Shown here: positions 31,853 through 40,770 of the stretch, piece after piece
How positions within the stretch are numbered: position 1 is the stretch's first letter
Layout of the letters: each line of letters begins with the position of its first letter
Assembly: GCA_015075445.1 (NCBI GenBank)
Contig: JABTUJ010000035.1
Span: forward strand, 46,004 to 110,003
Reading direction: 5' to 3'
From: Verrucomicrobiales bacterium
GTDB taxonomy: Bacteria; Verrucomicrobiota; Verrucomicrobiia; Limisphaerales; J093
DNA: 64,000 nucleotides
The notes under the pieces: model-generated
Databases searched by the model: none
Told to the model about the DNA's origin: nothing
The model's input: only the letters and a program-made list of their open reading frames with translations
Made by a program: the position numbers and the translations under genes

Positions 31853-32848
31853 TCACTTCACGGTCAACGCCGGGGTCTGGCAGGGCGCGTGCCAGTAGCG
31901 GAGTAGTTCGTCATCCATCGTGGCGACGCACATCTGGAACCCGGCCATTTCCTGGACGGTCAGCCATTCGCCGCAATGCGATGCGGCGAGGGTGATGCCT
32001 TTGGCCTCGAGGAAGCGCTGGCAGGCTCGCAGCACGATGTAGAGCTCCATGAGCGTGGTGGCGCCGCTGCCGTTGAGGATCAGCAGCACCCGGTCGCCCT
32101 GGCTGGCTTTCACGGCCTCGAGCAGCCGCCCGAGCATCAGCTCGGCGGTGCGATCGGCCGACAGGAGCTTGCAGGGACCGGTGCCGGCCTCGCCGTGCTG
32201 GCCCATGCCGATCTCCATCTCGTCGTCGGCCAGATCGAAGATGGCCTGGCCCGTGGCGGGGTGGGTGGCGGTCTTCATCGCCACGGCGAGGGTGGCCATG
32301 TTGTTGTTGAAGCGGCTGGCAAGCGCGTGGATCTCGTCGAGGCTCTTGCCGGCTTCGGCGGCGGCGCCGGCGATCTTGTAGAGGGGAATGCAGCCCACCA
32401 GGCCGCGCCGGTCTTCGGCGGGGGCGTTGGCGCCCGGCGCGATGTCCTCGTGGGTGAGGATCATCTGGTGGCGGATGTTCTCCTGGTTGGCCATCTCGAC
32501 GGCGAGGTTGGCGCTCAGGACGTCGCCGGCGTGGTTGAGGACGACGAAGAGGATGCCGGCGGGACGTTTGGCGAGGCGCAGGGCCTCGATCACTTTCGGC
32601 GGCCCCGGCGCGGCGAAGATGTCGCCCACCACGCTGTAATCGAGCATGCCTTCGCCGACGAATCCGCTGAGGGCCGGTTCGTGACCCGCGCCGCCCAGGG
32701 TCACGAGCGCCACTTTGTCGTCTGCCTTGGGCCGGGCGCGGCAGACGATCTTCTCGGAACGCAAGGTCACAAGGTCTTTGTGGGCGATGGCAAAGCCTTC
32801 GAGCAGTTCCCGGGTGAGGTGCTGGGGATCGTTGATGAACTTCTTCAC
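31853..32848 (-). CDS. dhaK: Dihydroxyacetone kinase subunit DhaK-like
   Basis: A 331-residue protein with a GTG start. GGAGHEPALSGFVGEGMLDYSVVGDIFAAP (52-81) is the signature of the family, and EIGMGQHGEAG places His at 218, the residue that forms a hemiaminal with the ketone substrate in E. coli DhaK. It works with the adjacent DhaL-like subunit to phosphorylate a short-chain ketose such as dihydroxyacetone or erythrulose in the cytoplasm. It is the first gene of the carbohydrate run, 49 bases after the HzsA-like gene on the same strand. Confidence 0.93.
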   Translation of the reverse strand: MKKFINDPQHLTRELLEGFAIAHKDLVTLRSEKIVCRARPKADDKVALVTLGGAGHEPALSGFVGEGMLDYSVVGDIFAAPGPPKVIEALRLAKRPAGILFVVLNHAGDVLSANLAVEMANQENIRHQMILTHEDIAPGANAPAEDRRGLVGCIPLYKIAGAAAEAGKSLDEIHALASRFNNNMATLAVAMKTATHPATGQAIFDLADDEMEIGMGQHGEAGTGPCKLLSADRTAELMLGRLLEAVKASQGDRVLLILNGSGATTLMELYIVLRACQRFLEAKGITLAASHCGEWLTVQEMAGFQMCVATMDDELLRYWHAPCQTPALTVK

Positions 32849-32897
32849 AGGATGACGGGGGGCGGGGGCTGAGGCCGTGGGTTAAGAGTCGTGCGGT

Positions 32898-35800
32898 TCA
32901 GCGGGCGGCCGTGACGCGGAACTCGGCGGGCGGTGCTTCGGTGACGGCGACGCGGAACCCGACGTTGAACACGCGTTGCCAGGGCGGGTAGCTGAGGCGG
33001 AACGCCGACCGGGCGCGGTCGGGCCGGTCGTAGAACGAACCGCCGCGCACCACTTTGCGGCCCTCGGCCCGGCCGTTGTCGCGCCCGTCCTCGGCATAGG
33101 GATAAGGCCGGTACGTGGTCAGGGTCCACTGGCGGCATTGCCGTGCAGGTCGCGGAATCCCCAGGCGTTGGGCTGGTAGCGTCCCACGTCCTGCGTGACC
33201 GTGGCGCCGTCGTTCACGGTCAGCACAGCCGGGATCCACTTCGGCGAGTCAGCGCGGCAAAGGTCCACGAGCCGTCGATCGGCGAGGTTGGCCCAGGGGG
33301 CGAAGTCGATGTCGGCCGCCCCGTAGCTCAGCGGCGTGTCGGTGCCGGCGCGGCAGGCGTACTCCCATTGGGCCTCGGTGGGCAGCGTGACGTACCGGCC
33401 GCTCTTCTGCGAAAGCCATTGGCAGAAGGCCATGGCCTGCTCCCAGGAGACGCGGACGACGGGCTGCGACGGACGGTTGACGGGTTCGCCGCGCGTGTTC
33501 TGGTCCTTGTTGAAGACGCTCACGTAGCCGTTGTCATGGCGGGGGTCGAAGGCGGCGAACTGTTCGGCGGTAACCTCGCAGGTGCCGAGATAGAACGGCT
33601 GGTCGAGGCGCACGACCGAGGCCGGGAACTCGTCCGCCGCGCCCTGGGGATCCCCCATGACGAAGGAACCGGCGGGCACGAGGGTGAGGTCGAGGGCGAG
33701 GTTGGCACTCAGCTCGAGCTTCAGTTGGGCCGGTCGGCCGGCGGTCGCCTGTCGGGCTTGGGCCTCAGTGGCGTCCCAGGGCCAGCCGGCGAGCTGCGGA
33801 GCCGCGGGCCGCTCCGGCAGCGGGGCGGGTTGGACGAAGGCGACCGGTTCAGGCCGGGGATTCGGAATCGCTTCCGGGTCATCGAAGCGGTTGGCGTAAC
33901 GGGCGCGCAGCTCGAGGCGGCGCTGCTGGAAGTTGCCCGGGATGGGGTGGTGTTCGCTCCAGGTACCGTGGTCGGGCACGTTGAGATCGATCCAGGTGTA
34001 AAGGCGATCCCAGGCCTCGGCATCGAGGGAGACGTTGTGGTGGCCCTTCTTCAGCATCTGGACGAGCTCACTGGTATCGGCGTGCCATTCCAGCGGCACT
34101 TGCAGGTGGTAGTCGCTTTCGGGCCCCGGCCGGCGCACGTAAGGATGCAATGCGAGATAGGACGGCGTGAAGTTGCGGGGGCCGTTCTTGGCTTTGGCCG
34201 CGAAGTCGGGGATCTGCTGGCCGTCGGGCCGCGGTTCGCCGTTGTGGCAACCGACGCAGTGCCGGTCGAGGACGGGTTGCACCTCGCGCTTGAAGCTGAA
34301 GCCGCGCGTGGGGCCGTACCAGGGAGTGATCGTGGCGGGGGGCCGCTGGGAGGCAAGGTTCGGAAGGGAAGGCGCGGCGGCGTTCTGGGATTCGTGGCAA
34401 CCGGCGCAGGAAAGGACTTCGCCGGGCATGGCGGTGAACCAGCTTCGCATCACCTGGAGCGACCGGCCCTCGGCGTCGAGCGGCTGGACGGCGAGCGGGG
34501 TGTTGGCCGGCACCTTGAAGGCAGCCGACCCGTCGGCGTGGACCGGCACGGTGCCCAGGATGCGGCGGACATCCCACGGGCCATCGATGCCGATGTGGAT
34601 GTGGCCGCCCATGTGCGGGTAGGCGTAGTGGAATTCGTAAAGGCGGAGCTGTTTCACGGTGCTGCGCGGGACGCCGGCCAACCCGGCGCCGCCATAGATG
34701 TCGGACAGGTACACGATGGCCTCGCGGCTCTCCGGATGGATGCGATCCGGAATCACGGGCGGCCGCGGGGTCGGGCGGAACGGGACGGGCTCGAGCAACG
34801 CGTAGCCGGGTTCCTCGCGGAGCAGCACGAGGTTGTCGAACACATCCACCAGGTAGATGCCCCACAGCGATTGCGGCGTGGGCTGCATCGAGACGAGGAA
34901 GTACTTTTCGCTGAGCGGATAGGGGTGCAGGAACTTGGGCCAGGAATCGTTGACGAGATCATCTCGGATGATGGGGTCCAGGCCCTGGCCGCGGCGGGGG
35001 ATCCGCTGCACCACCCCGCTGCCTTCAAAACGGCCCTTGGCCGGCTCGAAGAGGATGAGCTCACCCATGCGCGGCACGCCGTGATGGCCGGAGATGACCG
35101 CCACGACCTTGGTAGGATGGCCGGGGATGGGGCGGGCGTAGAAGGTGGAGTTGGGCCAGTACGAGCTGCTGCCGTAGTACTCCATCTGCCCGGTGCCATC
35201 GGGGTTCATGCGGAAGAGCAGGCGGGTGAAGTAGTGGGGCGAGTCCGAGTATTCCCAGCGGGAGTAGAGCACGCGGCCATCGTTCATGACCGTGGGGCAC
35301 CAGTTGTGATCCTGGTCGAAACAGAGCTGCCGGATGTTGCGGCCCTCGGCATCCATCCGGTACAGGTTGGCCACCGTGTTTCCGCCGCCCACGCACGGCA
35401 CGCCAGCAAAGCAGGCGGTCGAGGCGAAGAGGATCCGGCCGTCGGGCAGATAGCAGGGATCGTAGGCGTCCACATCCGGCTCTTCCGGGGTCAACTGGCG
35501 CAGGTTCTGACCATCCGCCCCGATCTCGAAGACGTGCCAGCGGTCGTGCTTGCCCAGCGAGGAGAACAGCAGCTTGTCGGCGGCGAAATCCAGTTCGACA
35601 TCACCCACGAACTTCGTGCCGTCGGGCCGGTAGAAGCAGGTCAGCTCGCCCGCGGGCCGTACGGGAGACAGGACCGCGATTTCGTTGTCGTACCCGGACC
35701 GGGAGAGGGCGCAGTTGCCCTGCCAGTTCTGCGGGAGACCGAGGTTGCCCGGGTTTCGTTTGACGACCAGGAGCCGGTCGAAGTCGAGGAGCGGATTGGC

Positions 35801-36940
35801 CAGGAGCGCCTCGCGTTGCAGGCGCTCGAAGCGGGCAAACGCCCCCAGCGCCTGACGGTCACCGGTGGCCACGCGCTCTTTCAAGGCCGGCAGTTCCTGC
35901 TCGAACGCGTCGAGCGCCTGCAAATAGCCCGTCCCCGCCCCGTACGTATCGGGGAAGGTCCTGGCCAGATCTTCGACCGCGGCGCGCAGGCCGCGCAGAT
36001 CGATGCGGTCCAGTTCGGCGACGGCGCGTTCGAAGTTCTCGACCTGGGCGGCCAGCGCGCCGAACAACTTCAGCCAGGCCGGGCTGGTCGCGGGCGTGCG
36101 GGCCTCGACGAGCGATGCGAGCTGCTGCCGCTCGGCGTCCACGCCCTGCAACCGTTGCAGCAGGCCTTCGATGGCGGCTTGCTCCACTACGGTGTCGTCC
36201 ATGCTCGCGAGCCAGCGGTCGGCGGCGGCGTGGCGCGCGAACCAGCGGGCCGGCGCGGGATAGCGCTCCGCCATCTGGGCGAGGACCGCCGCCGGCGAGG
36301 AGCCGGTGTGATAGTAAAAGCCGCAGGCGCCGGTCTGGTTGTAGATCTTCAACAGCACGGTGTTCGTGCCGGGCCGCAGCGTGACGTTCACGACATCCTG
36401 CTCAGGCGCCACGCCGCGGGGCGGGTTCTTGGACAACTGCTTCTCGCCGTTGAACCAGAACTCGATGCCGTCGTCGCTGCCCAGCCCGATGCGGAGGGGA
36501 CCCGCACTTCGCGCGATCAGGGTGCGATAGAGATAGGTCGCGGTGCCATCCCCAGCCTGGAGGTGATGGACTACGCCGTCGGGGTAGGCGACCTCCCGCC
36601 ACAGCTTCCGATCGCCACGCGTGGCGGCGAGATCCACGCCCTGCTCGGGGAACAGGGCGTCGGAGAAGGCCCGGGCCCGGAGCGGACCGGTGGTGTGCCA
36701 GGGCGACTCGGAGGCGACAGCGTTCGCCTGGAGCGCGGCGCGCTGGGTGAGCATGGCGGTGGCCCACTCGTCGGCCAAGGCATTTGCCCCGGGTGGCGCG
36801 GCGGCGGTCGCGGTGGCCGCCGCGAGCACAAGCGCAGCCAAGCCGCCTCGGACGGCAGGGTGGAGGATCGAGCGAGGTGCGTCCGACAGGCTGCGGTTTT
36901 CGGTTTTCATCGCGATCAGGCCACGGCGAAGGAGCTTCAT
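32898..36940 (-). CDS. Exported HzsA-like multidomain protein fused to a sulfatase-modifying-factor domain (frameshift near its end)
   Basis: About 1345 residues. A signal peptide (LAALVLAAATATAAA) is followed by a PA14- or carbohydrate-module-like region (LRIGLGSDDGIEFWFNGEKQ), then a long beta-propeller-like part with FFRMNPDGTGQME-type blocks matching the hydrazine-synthase alpha-subunit-related family. Two heme-type motifs, CAGCH near residue 840 and CVGCH near 893, follow. From about 1115 comes a formylglycine-generating/SUMF1-like domain (VPAGSFVMGDPQG, QPVVRVSWEQAMAFCQWLS). At about 33135-33145 a missing base ends the main frame after DLHGNAA; the continuing frame reads WTLTTYRPYPYAEDG, VVRGGSFYDRPDRARSAFRL to the TGA at 32898. 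The first ATG is used; one at 36910 may be the real start. Confidence 0.72.
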
Positions 36941-37124
36941 TCTTTTCCCCCACGCACGCGGTTTCTCGGATTAGAATCTCATGAGGCTCGCGTGCTTGGC
37001 AAGAACTCGATCCTCGTGTCTGCCAGATGCCAGCGCCTCTTCTCCCCGCCCTGGGCGCAGAACTCCGCCATGCGATCCCGGAATGGGGCTTCCGGACGGA
37101 TCATGGTTGTGTCAAGGTACGCTC

Positions 37125-38156
37125 ATGACAAACGAACGCTTCGCGCCCGGGAGCGACCCCGGACCGCCCCGCGAGCCCCGGCAGGCCTTCCGGGTCGTCT
37201 TCGCCATGGTGGGCCTGCTGGTGGTGCCGGCGGCGCTGACGTTGCGGACGGTGGTGGATGCGGGGGGGCGGCAGGTGGCATCGCCGAACCCCACGCCGCA
37301 GGGGTACACCTGGAGTCTGCTGTTGTTCCTGCTGCCGCTGGCGGCCTTGGGGATTTGGTTCGCGCGCCGCCGGGATCTGGGGCTGGCGCGACGCGCGTTC
37401 TGGCGGACGCTGGCCGTGCTGGTTCCGCTGGGCTTTGGACTCGACGTCCTTTTTGGCAATGCCTTCTTCGTGTTTCCCAACCACGCGGCGACTCTCGGGC
37501 TGAACCTGCCCGCCGTGGGCGGGCCCATCCCGATCGAGGAGTTCGTGTTCTATGCGTCGGGGTTCATGCTGGTGTTGCTGAGCTATGTCTGGGCCGACGA
37601 GTACTGGTTGCGGGCCTACAATATTCCCGACTACGGCAGTGAAGCCCGGGAGTTGCGGCGTCTGGCGCAGTTCCACGGCTGGTCGGTGTCCTTCGGGGTG
37701 GCGTTGGTGGCCGGGGCGGTGCTCTACAAGAAGGTGATTTCGCCCTCGCCGGAAGGGTTCCCGTGGTACTTCACGTACCTCACAGCCATCTCGTTTGCGC
37801 CGTCCGCGGGTCTGTTCCGGACGGCCCGGCCTTTCATCAACTGGCGGGCGTTCAGCTTCACGTTCTTCTTGATCCTGCTGATCAGCCTGCTGTGGGAGGT
37901 GACGCTGGCGCTGCCGTATGGCTGGTGGGGTTATCGTCCGGCGGCGATGATGGGGATGACGATCGCGGCGTGGGACGGCCTGCCGGTCGAGGCGGTGTGC
38001 GTGTGGCTGGCGGTCAGCTTCACCACGGTGATCGTCTACGAGGTGATCAAGATCTGGCAGGCGCTCGGGAAGGGCGCGTGGGAGGCGTTCTTCGGGAACC
38101 GCCGCCGGAAATCGGGCTTTCCTCCGCGACGGCGACCCGCTCCAATGGCGCCATGA
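37125..38156 (+). CDS. Polytopic membrane protein with lycopene-cyclase-like motifs
   Basis: A 343-residue protein with about seven hydrophobic segments, from the ATG at 37125. GPIPIEEFVFYASGFMLVLL closely resembles the PLEEWLFF motif of small heterodimeric/CarR-type lycopene cyclases, with an aromatic/Asp-rich FGLDVLFGNAFF segment before it as in that family. A second, weaker motif, WDGLPVEAVCVWLAVSF, lies near residue 285, so the protein may contain two such repeats. Small lycopene cyclases close carotenoid end rings in the membrane. No other carotenoid gene is nearby, so the substrate is open. Its stop overlaps the next start (ATGA). Confidence 0.55.
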   Translation: MTNERFAPGSDPGPPREPRQAFRVVFAMVGLLVVPAALTLRTVVDAGGRQVASPNPTPQGYTWSLLLFLLPLAALGIWFARRRDLGLARRAFWRTLAVLVPLGFGLDVLFGNAFFVFPNHAATLGLNLPAVGGPIPIEEFVFYASGFMLVLLSYVWADEYWLRAYNIPDYGSEARELRRLAQFHGWSVSFGVALVAGAVLYKKVISPSPEGFPWYFTYLTAISFAPSAGLFRTARPFINWRAFSFTFFLILLISLLWEVTLALPYGWWGYRPAAMMGMTIAAWDGLPVEAVCVWLAVSFTTVIVYEVIKIWQALGKGAWEAFFGNRRRKSGFPPRRRPAPMAP

Positions 38157-39025
38157 AACTGCTTTCGACGTTGGTGATGGGGGCCGTCCTCCTCGCGGTG
38201 GGCAACAGTATGCCGGCGCAAGCCGCGGGCAAGGTGGGGACGGGCCGATCGTTCAAGGGCCCGGTGGGCCTGCAGCTCTACAGTCTCCGGGACGAGTTCA
38301 AGAAGGACGTGCGACGGACGCTGGACCTGGTGCAAAGCTACGGCATCCGCTACGTCGAGCTCGCCGGCACTTACGGCTGGTTGCCCGGCGATTTCCGCGC
38401 CGCCCTGCTCGAACGCGGTCTCGTGCCCATCGCCGGCCACTTCAGCTACGAACGCTGGCGGGACGAACCGGAGTTTGTGCTGCGCGACGCCAAGGCCCTC
38501 GGCCTCAAGTACGCCGGGTGCGCCTGGATTCCGCACGAGGGCGACTTCGACGAAGCCGAGTGCCGCGCCGCAATCGAGGTGTTCAACCGCGCCGGCGAAC
38601 TGGCCGCGCGCGAGCGAATTCAGTTCTTCTACCACAACCACGGCTACGAGTTTCAGCCCCACGGCGACGGCACGCTGCTCGATCTGTTGATCACCGGGAC
38701 GAACCCGAAGTGGGTCGCGTTCCAGATGGACCTGCTGTGGACCGTGCATCCGGGTCAGGACCCGGTGCGCTGGCTGCAGAAGTACCCGAAGCGGTGGCCG
38801 CTGATGCACCTCAAGGACCTGAAGCGGGGGGTCCAGGGCGATTTGAGCGGCCACACCGACGTGACCAACGACGTGATCCTGGGCACCGGCCAGATGGACA
38901 TGCCCGCGATCCTCAAGGCGGCCCGGAAGGCCGGGGTTAAATACTACTTCATCGAGGACGAATCGCCCTGGGCCAAGGAGCAGATTCCGCAGAGCCTGCG
39001 TTTCCTCGAGCGCGTGAGCTGGTAG
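38153..39025 (+). CDS. Exported sugar phosphate isomerase/epimerase-like TIM-barrel protein
   Basis: A 290-residue protein whose ATG overlaps the upstream stop. A signal peptide (LSTLVMGAVLLAVGNSMPAQA) precedes an AP-endonuclease-2-like TIM barrel: GPVGLQLYSLRDEFKKD, YGIRYVELAGTYGW, IQFFYHNHGYEFQP, WVAFQMDLLWTVHPG, WPLMHLKDL and YYFIEDES. The GLQLYSLRD opening and HNHxxEF, Asp and His residues are typical of xylose isomerase-like proteins that bind a divalent metal. Exported members are common in Verrucomicrobiota and Planctomycetota and are thought to act on sugars or inositol-like compounds. Substrate unknown. Confidence 0.85.
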   Translation: MKLLSTLVMGAVLLAVGNSMPAQAAGKVGTGRSFKGPVGLQLYSLRDEFKKDVRRTLDLVQSYGIRYVELAGTYGWLPGDFRAALLERGLVPIAGHFSYERWRDEPEFVLRDAKALGLKYAGCAWIPHEGDFDEAECRAAIEVFNRAGELAARERIQFFYHNHGYEFQPHGDGTLLDLLITGTNPKWVAFQMDLLWTVHPGQDPVRWLQKYPKRWPLMHLKDLKRGVQGDLSGHTDVTNDVILGTGQMDMPAILKAARKAGVKYYFIEDESPWAKEQIPQSLRFLERVSW

Positions 39026-39037
39026 GACCGGGGACGC

Positions 39038-40522
39038 TCAGCGGGATCCCGCGAGCATTCCGAGAAAGGCATCCACCAGTTTGACGGTGGCGTCGACGTC
39101 GAGGGGCGCCGTCCGGGCGCGCCAAGTCTCGTAGGCGCCGAGGGCGTGCTGCTCCGGTGGGGGGATGTAACCGTACCAGCCGTTCGCCAGGCCGATGTTG
39201 AACAGCGGTTGCACCGGGCTGCGCCGCTTCAGTTCCAGACCGGTGCTGGCGAAGATCTCACCCGGCCAAGCCGCCACGGCAAGCTCCCCCACGCGAAAAA
39301 CCTGGAGCGTCACCGGGAGCGCTTCCGGGTAGTCGGCCAGCAACAGCGTATCGCGCGCGTAATTGTCCAGCCACCCGCTGAGCTGGGCCACGGAGCGCCC
39401 GCCCACGCGTTGACGCGCCTGCTCGATCTCGGTGGGAGTCGGACGGCGCGTGATCACGCGCACCTCGGTGGTGGTGGCGGACAGGGCGACGTCGCGACGA
39501 TGGCGCAACCCTTCGAGCACGCGCAAGGCTTCGTCGGCCACGTCGAACGCCACGCGCCGGATCTGGGTATACGCGGGCTGCGGGGCCCGGCGTTCGCGGG
39601 GATTCACATTGTTCACGTCCCCGCTGGTCCCGTTGGACAACAGCGCCACGAACGGAGGGTCCTGGCGGTCGGCGCCCAGCAACTGCTGGAGGCGATCAGC
39701 AAAGACGCCGAAGTAATCGGCCGAGATGTGGCCGGGCCCGACGTCGCCCACGTAATGCAGCGAGTAATTGGCCAACACCGCCAGCGGCTTGCCTTCGGCT
39801 GTCTGCACCGACACCACGAACAGCTCGGGGTCCACCGGCGCCGAGGGTTCGCCGTCGGCGGGGTGCGGCGAGTCCCAGTTCATCTTGGCCCGTTCGCCGG
39901 TGAAACCGAGCTGGTTGGTGTACGTCATGCCCGGCCGAATGAGGAGGCGGCGACAGAACACATGCTGGGGAACGCTGCCGCTGGTCCAGCCGATCTGCGC
40001 AGGGGCGAGCCGGTTCACCGCCACGCGGACGGCGTCGGCCAACCGGTCCGGCAGCCAGGCGCGGTAGGTCGGATCCGGTTCGCAGAGGTGGGCACCCGTG
40101 ACGGCGCCCGCCGAGTGGGTGTGCGTGGCGGACATCATCTGGTGGCTGGCGGGGATGCCGGTGTGTTGGACGACGAGCCGTTTGGCGGCGTCGAACACCT
40201 CGCGGTCCACCAGGCAGGTGTCCACGACCACCCACGCGAGGCGCGTTTGTCCGTCATCGAGAACCAGCGCCTTGGCGAACAGGTCGTCGTGCACGTGCAG
40301 TGCGCGGCCGGGGCCCACGCCGCCATTGACCGCCGTCCCGAGGTTCGGGGTCACGTTCACGGCTGCGGCGCCCGCCCGGAATTCCGCGGCGCGGAGGGCA
40401 GGCAGGAGGAGGAGCGCGGCTGCGCCAAGCAGCGACAACAGTCGCAGGGCAAGCGGCCGGATCCTTCTTGGACTGCCCGGGGGCCGTGAATCCAGAATCC
40501 GCAAGTCACTGGAGATTAACAT
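39038..40522 (-). CDS. Exported neutral/alkaline ceramidase-like protein
   Basis: A 494-residue protein. The ATG at 40522 comes just before an N-region and a signal helix (LALRLLSLLGAAALLLLPALRAA). The longer frame to 40870 runs through family B and C palindromes and is rejected. The mature part has RAGAAAVNVTPNLGTAVNGG, MMSATHTHSAGAVTG with metal-binding His residues, FVALLSNGTSGDVNN and VGELAVAAWPGEIFASTGLELKRRSP. This order matches the N-terminal domain of the neutral/alkaline non-lysosomal ceramidase family, many bacterial members of which have no known substrate. It converges with the isomerase-like gene, with stops 12 bases apart. Confidence 0.82.
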   Translation of the reverse strand: MLISSDLRILDSRPPGSPRRIRPLALRLLSLLGAAALLLLPALRAAEFRAGAAAVNVTPNLGTAVNGGVGPGRALHVHDDLFAKALVLDDGQTRLAWVVVDTCLVDREVFDAAKRLVVQHTGIPASHQMMSATHTHSAGAVTGAHLCEPDPTYRAWLPDRLADAVRVAVNRLAPAQIGWTSGSVPQHVFCRRLLIRPGMTYTNQLGFTGERAKMNWDSPHPADGEPSAPVDPELFVVSVQTAEGKPLAVLANYSLHYVGDVGPGHISADYFGVFADRLQQLLGADRQDPPFVALLSNGTSGDVNNVNPRERRAPQPAYTQIRRVAFDVADEALRVLEGLRHRRDVALSATTTEVRVITRRPTPTEIEQARQRVGGRSVAQLSGWLDNYARDTLLLADYPEALPVTLQVFRVGELAVAAWPGEIFASTGLELKRRSPVQPLFNIGLANGWYGYIPPPEQHALGAYETWRARTAPLDVDATVKLVDAFLGMLAGSR

Positions 40523-40556
40523 GGCGGTTTGAGGTTCACAGAGCGCCTCCCTCAGC

Positions 40557-40633
40557 CCAATCCCCGATGTTCGAAATCGGCGGAGGATCCAAGACGGGAA
40601 TTCCCTCCACCGATTACGAACATCGGGGATTGG
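40557..40633. repeat. Family C palindrome
   Basis: CCAATCCCCGATGTTCGAAA with TCGGCGGAGG faces CCTCCACCGATTACGAACAT with CGGGGATTGG, an inverted repeat of about 77 bases. Two further copies or halves are at 63032 and 63133. Together with the family B copy that follows, it fills the 248-base gap between the ceramidase-like and nitrilase-like genes. Confidence 0.9.
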
Positions 40634-40668
40634 GGAAGCGACGGGGTTCTCTTGGATCTGCCCAGGGA

Positions 40669-40717
40669 CCATGAACCGCGGGGGGTGCAGGCTGGAAGCC
40701 CGCACCACAGGTTCATG
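40669..40717. repeat. Family B palindrome with CCATGAACC outer arms
   Basis: CCATGAACC and GGTTCATGG enclose GGTGCAGGCTGGAAGCCCGC plus ACCAC, a nested palindrome. The same nested form recurs at 62968, also beside a family C copy. Confidence 0.88.
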
Positions 40718-40770
40718 GGAAGAACACTGAGCCGGGGGGGTGAACCGCAAACAGCGGGAGGGGGAGTGTT

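Noticed and set aside
33143..37642. A 1499-codon open frame on the plus strand opposite the HzsA-like gene
   Set aside because: It mirrors codon-position GC bias of the minus-strand gene, has no domain or signal peptide, and overlaps recognisable motifs on the other strand.
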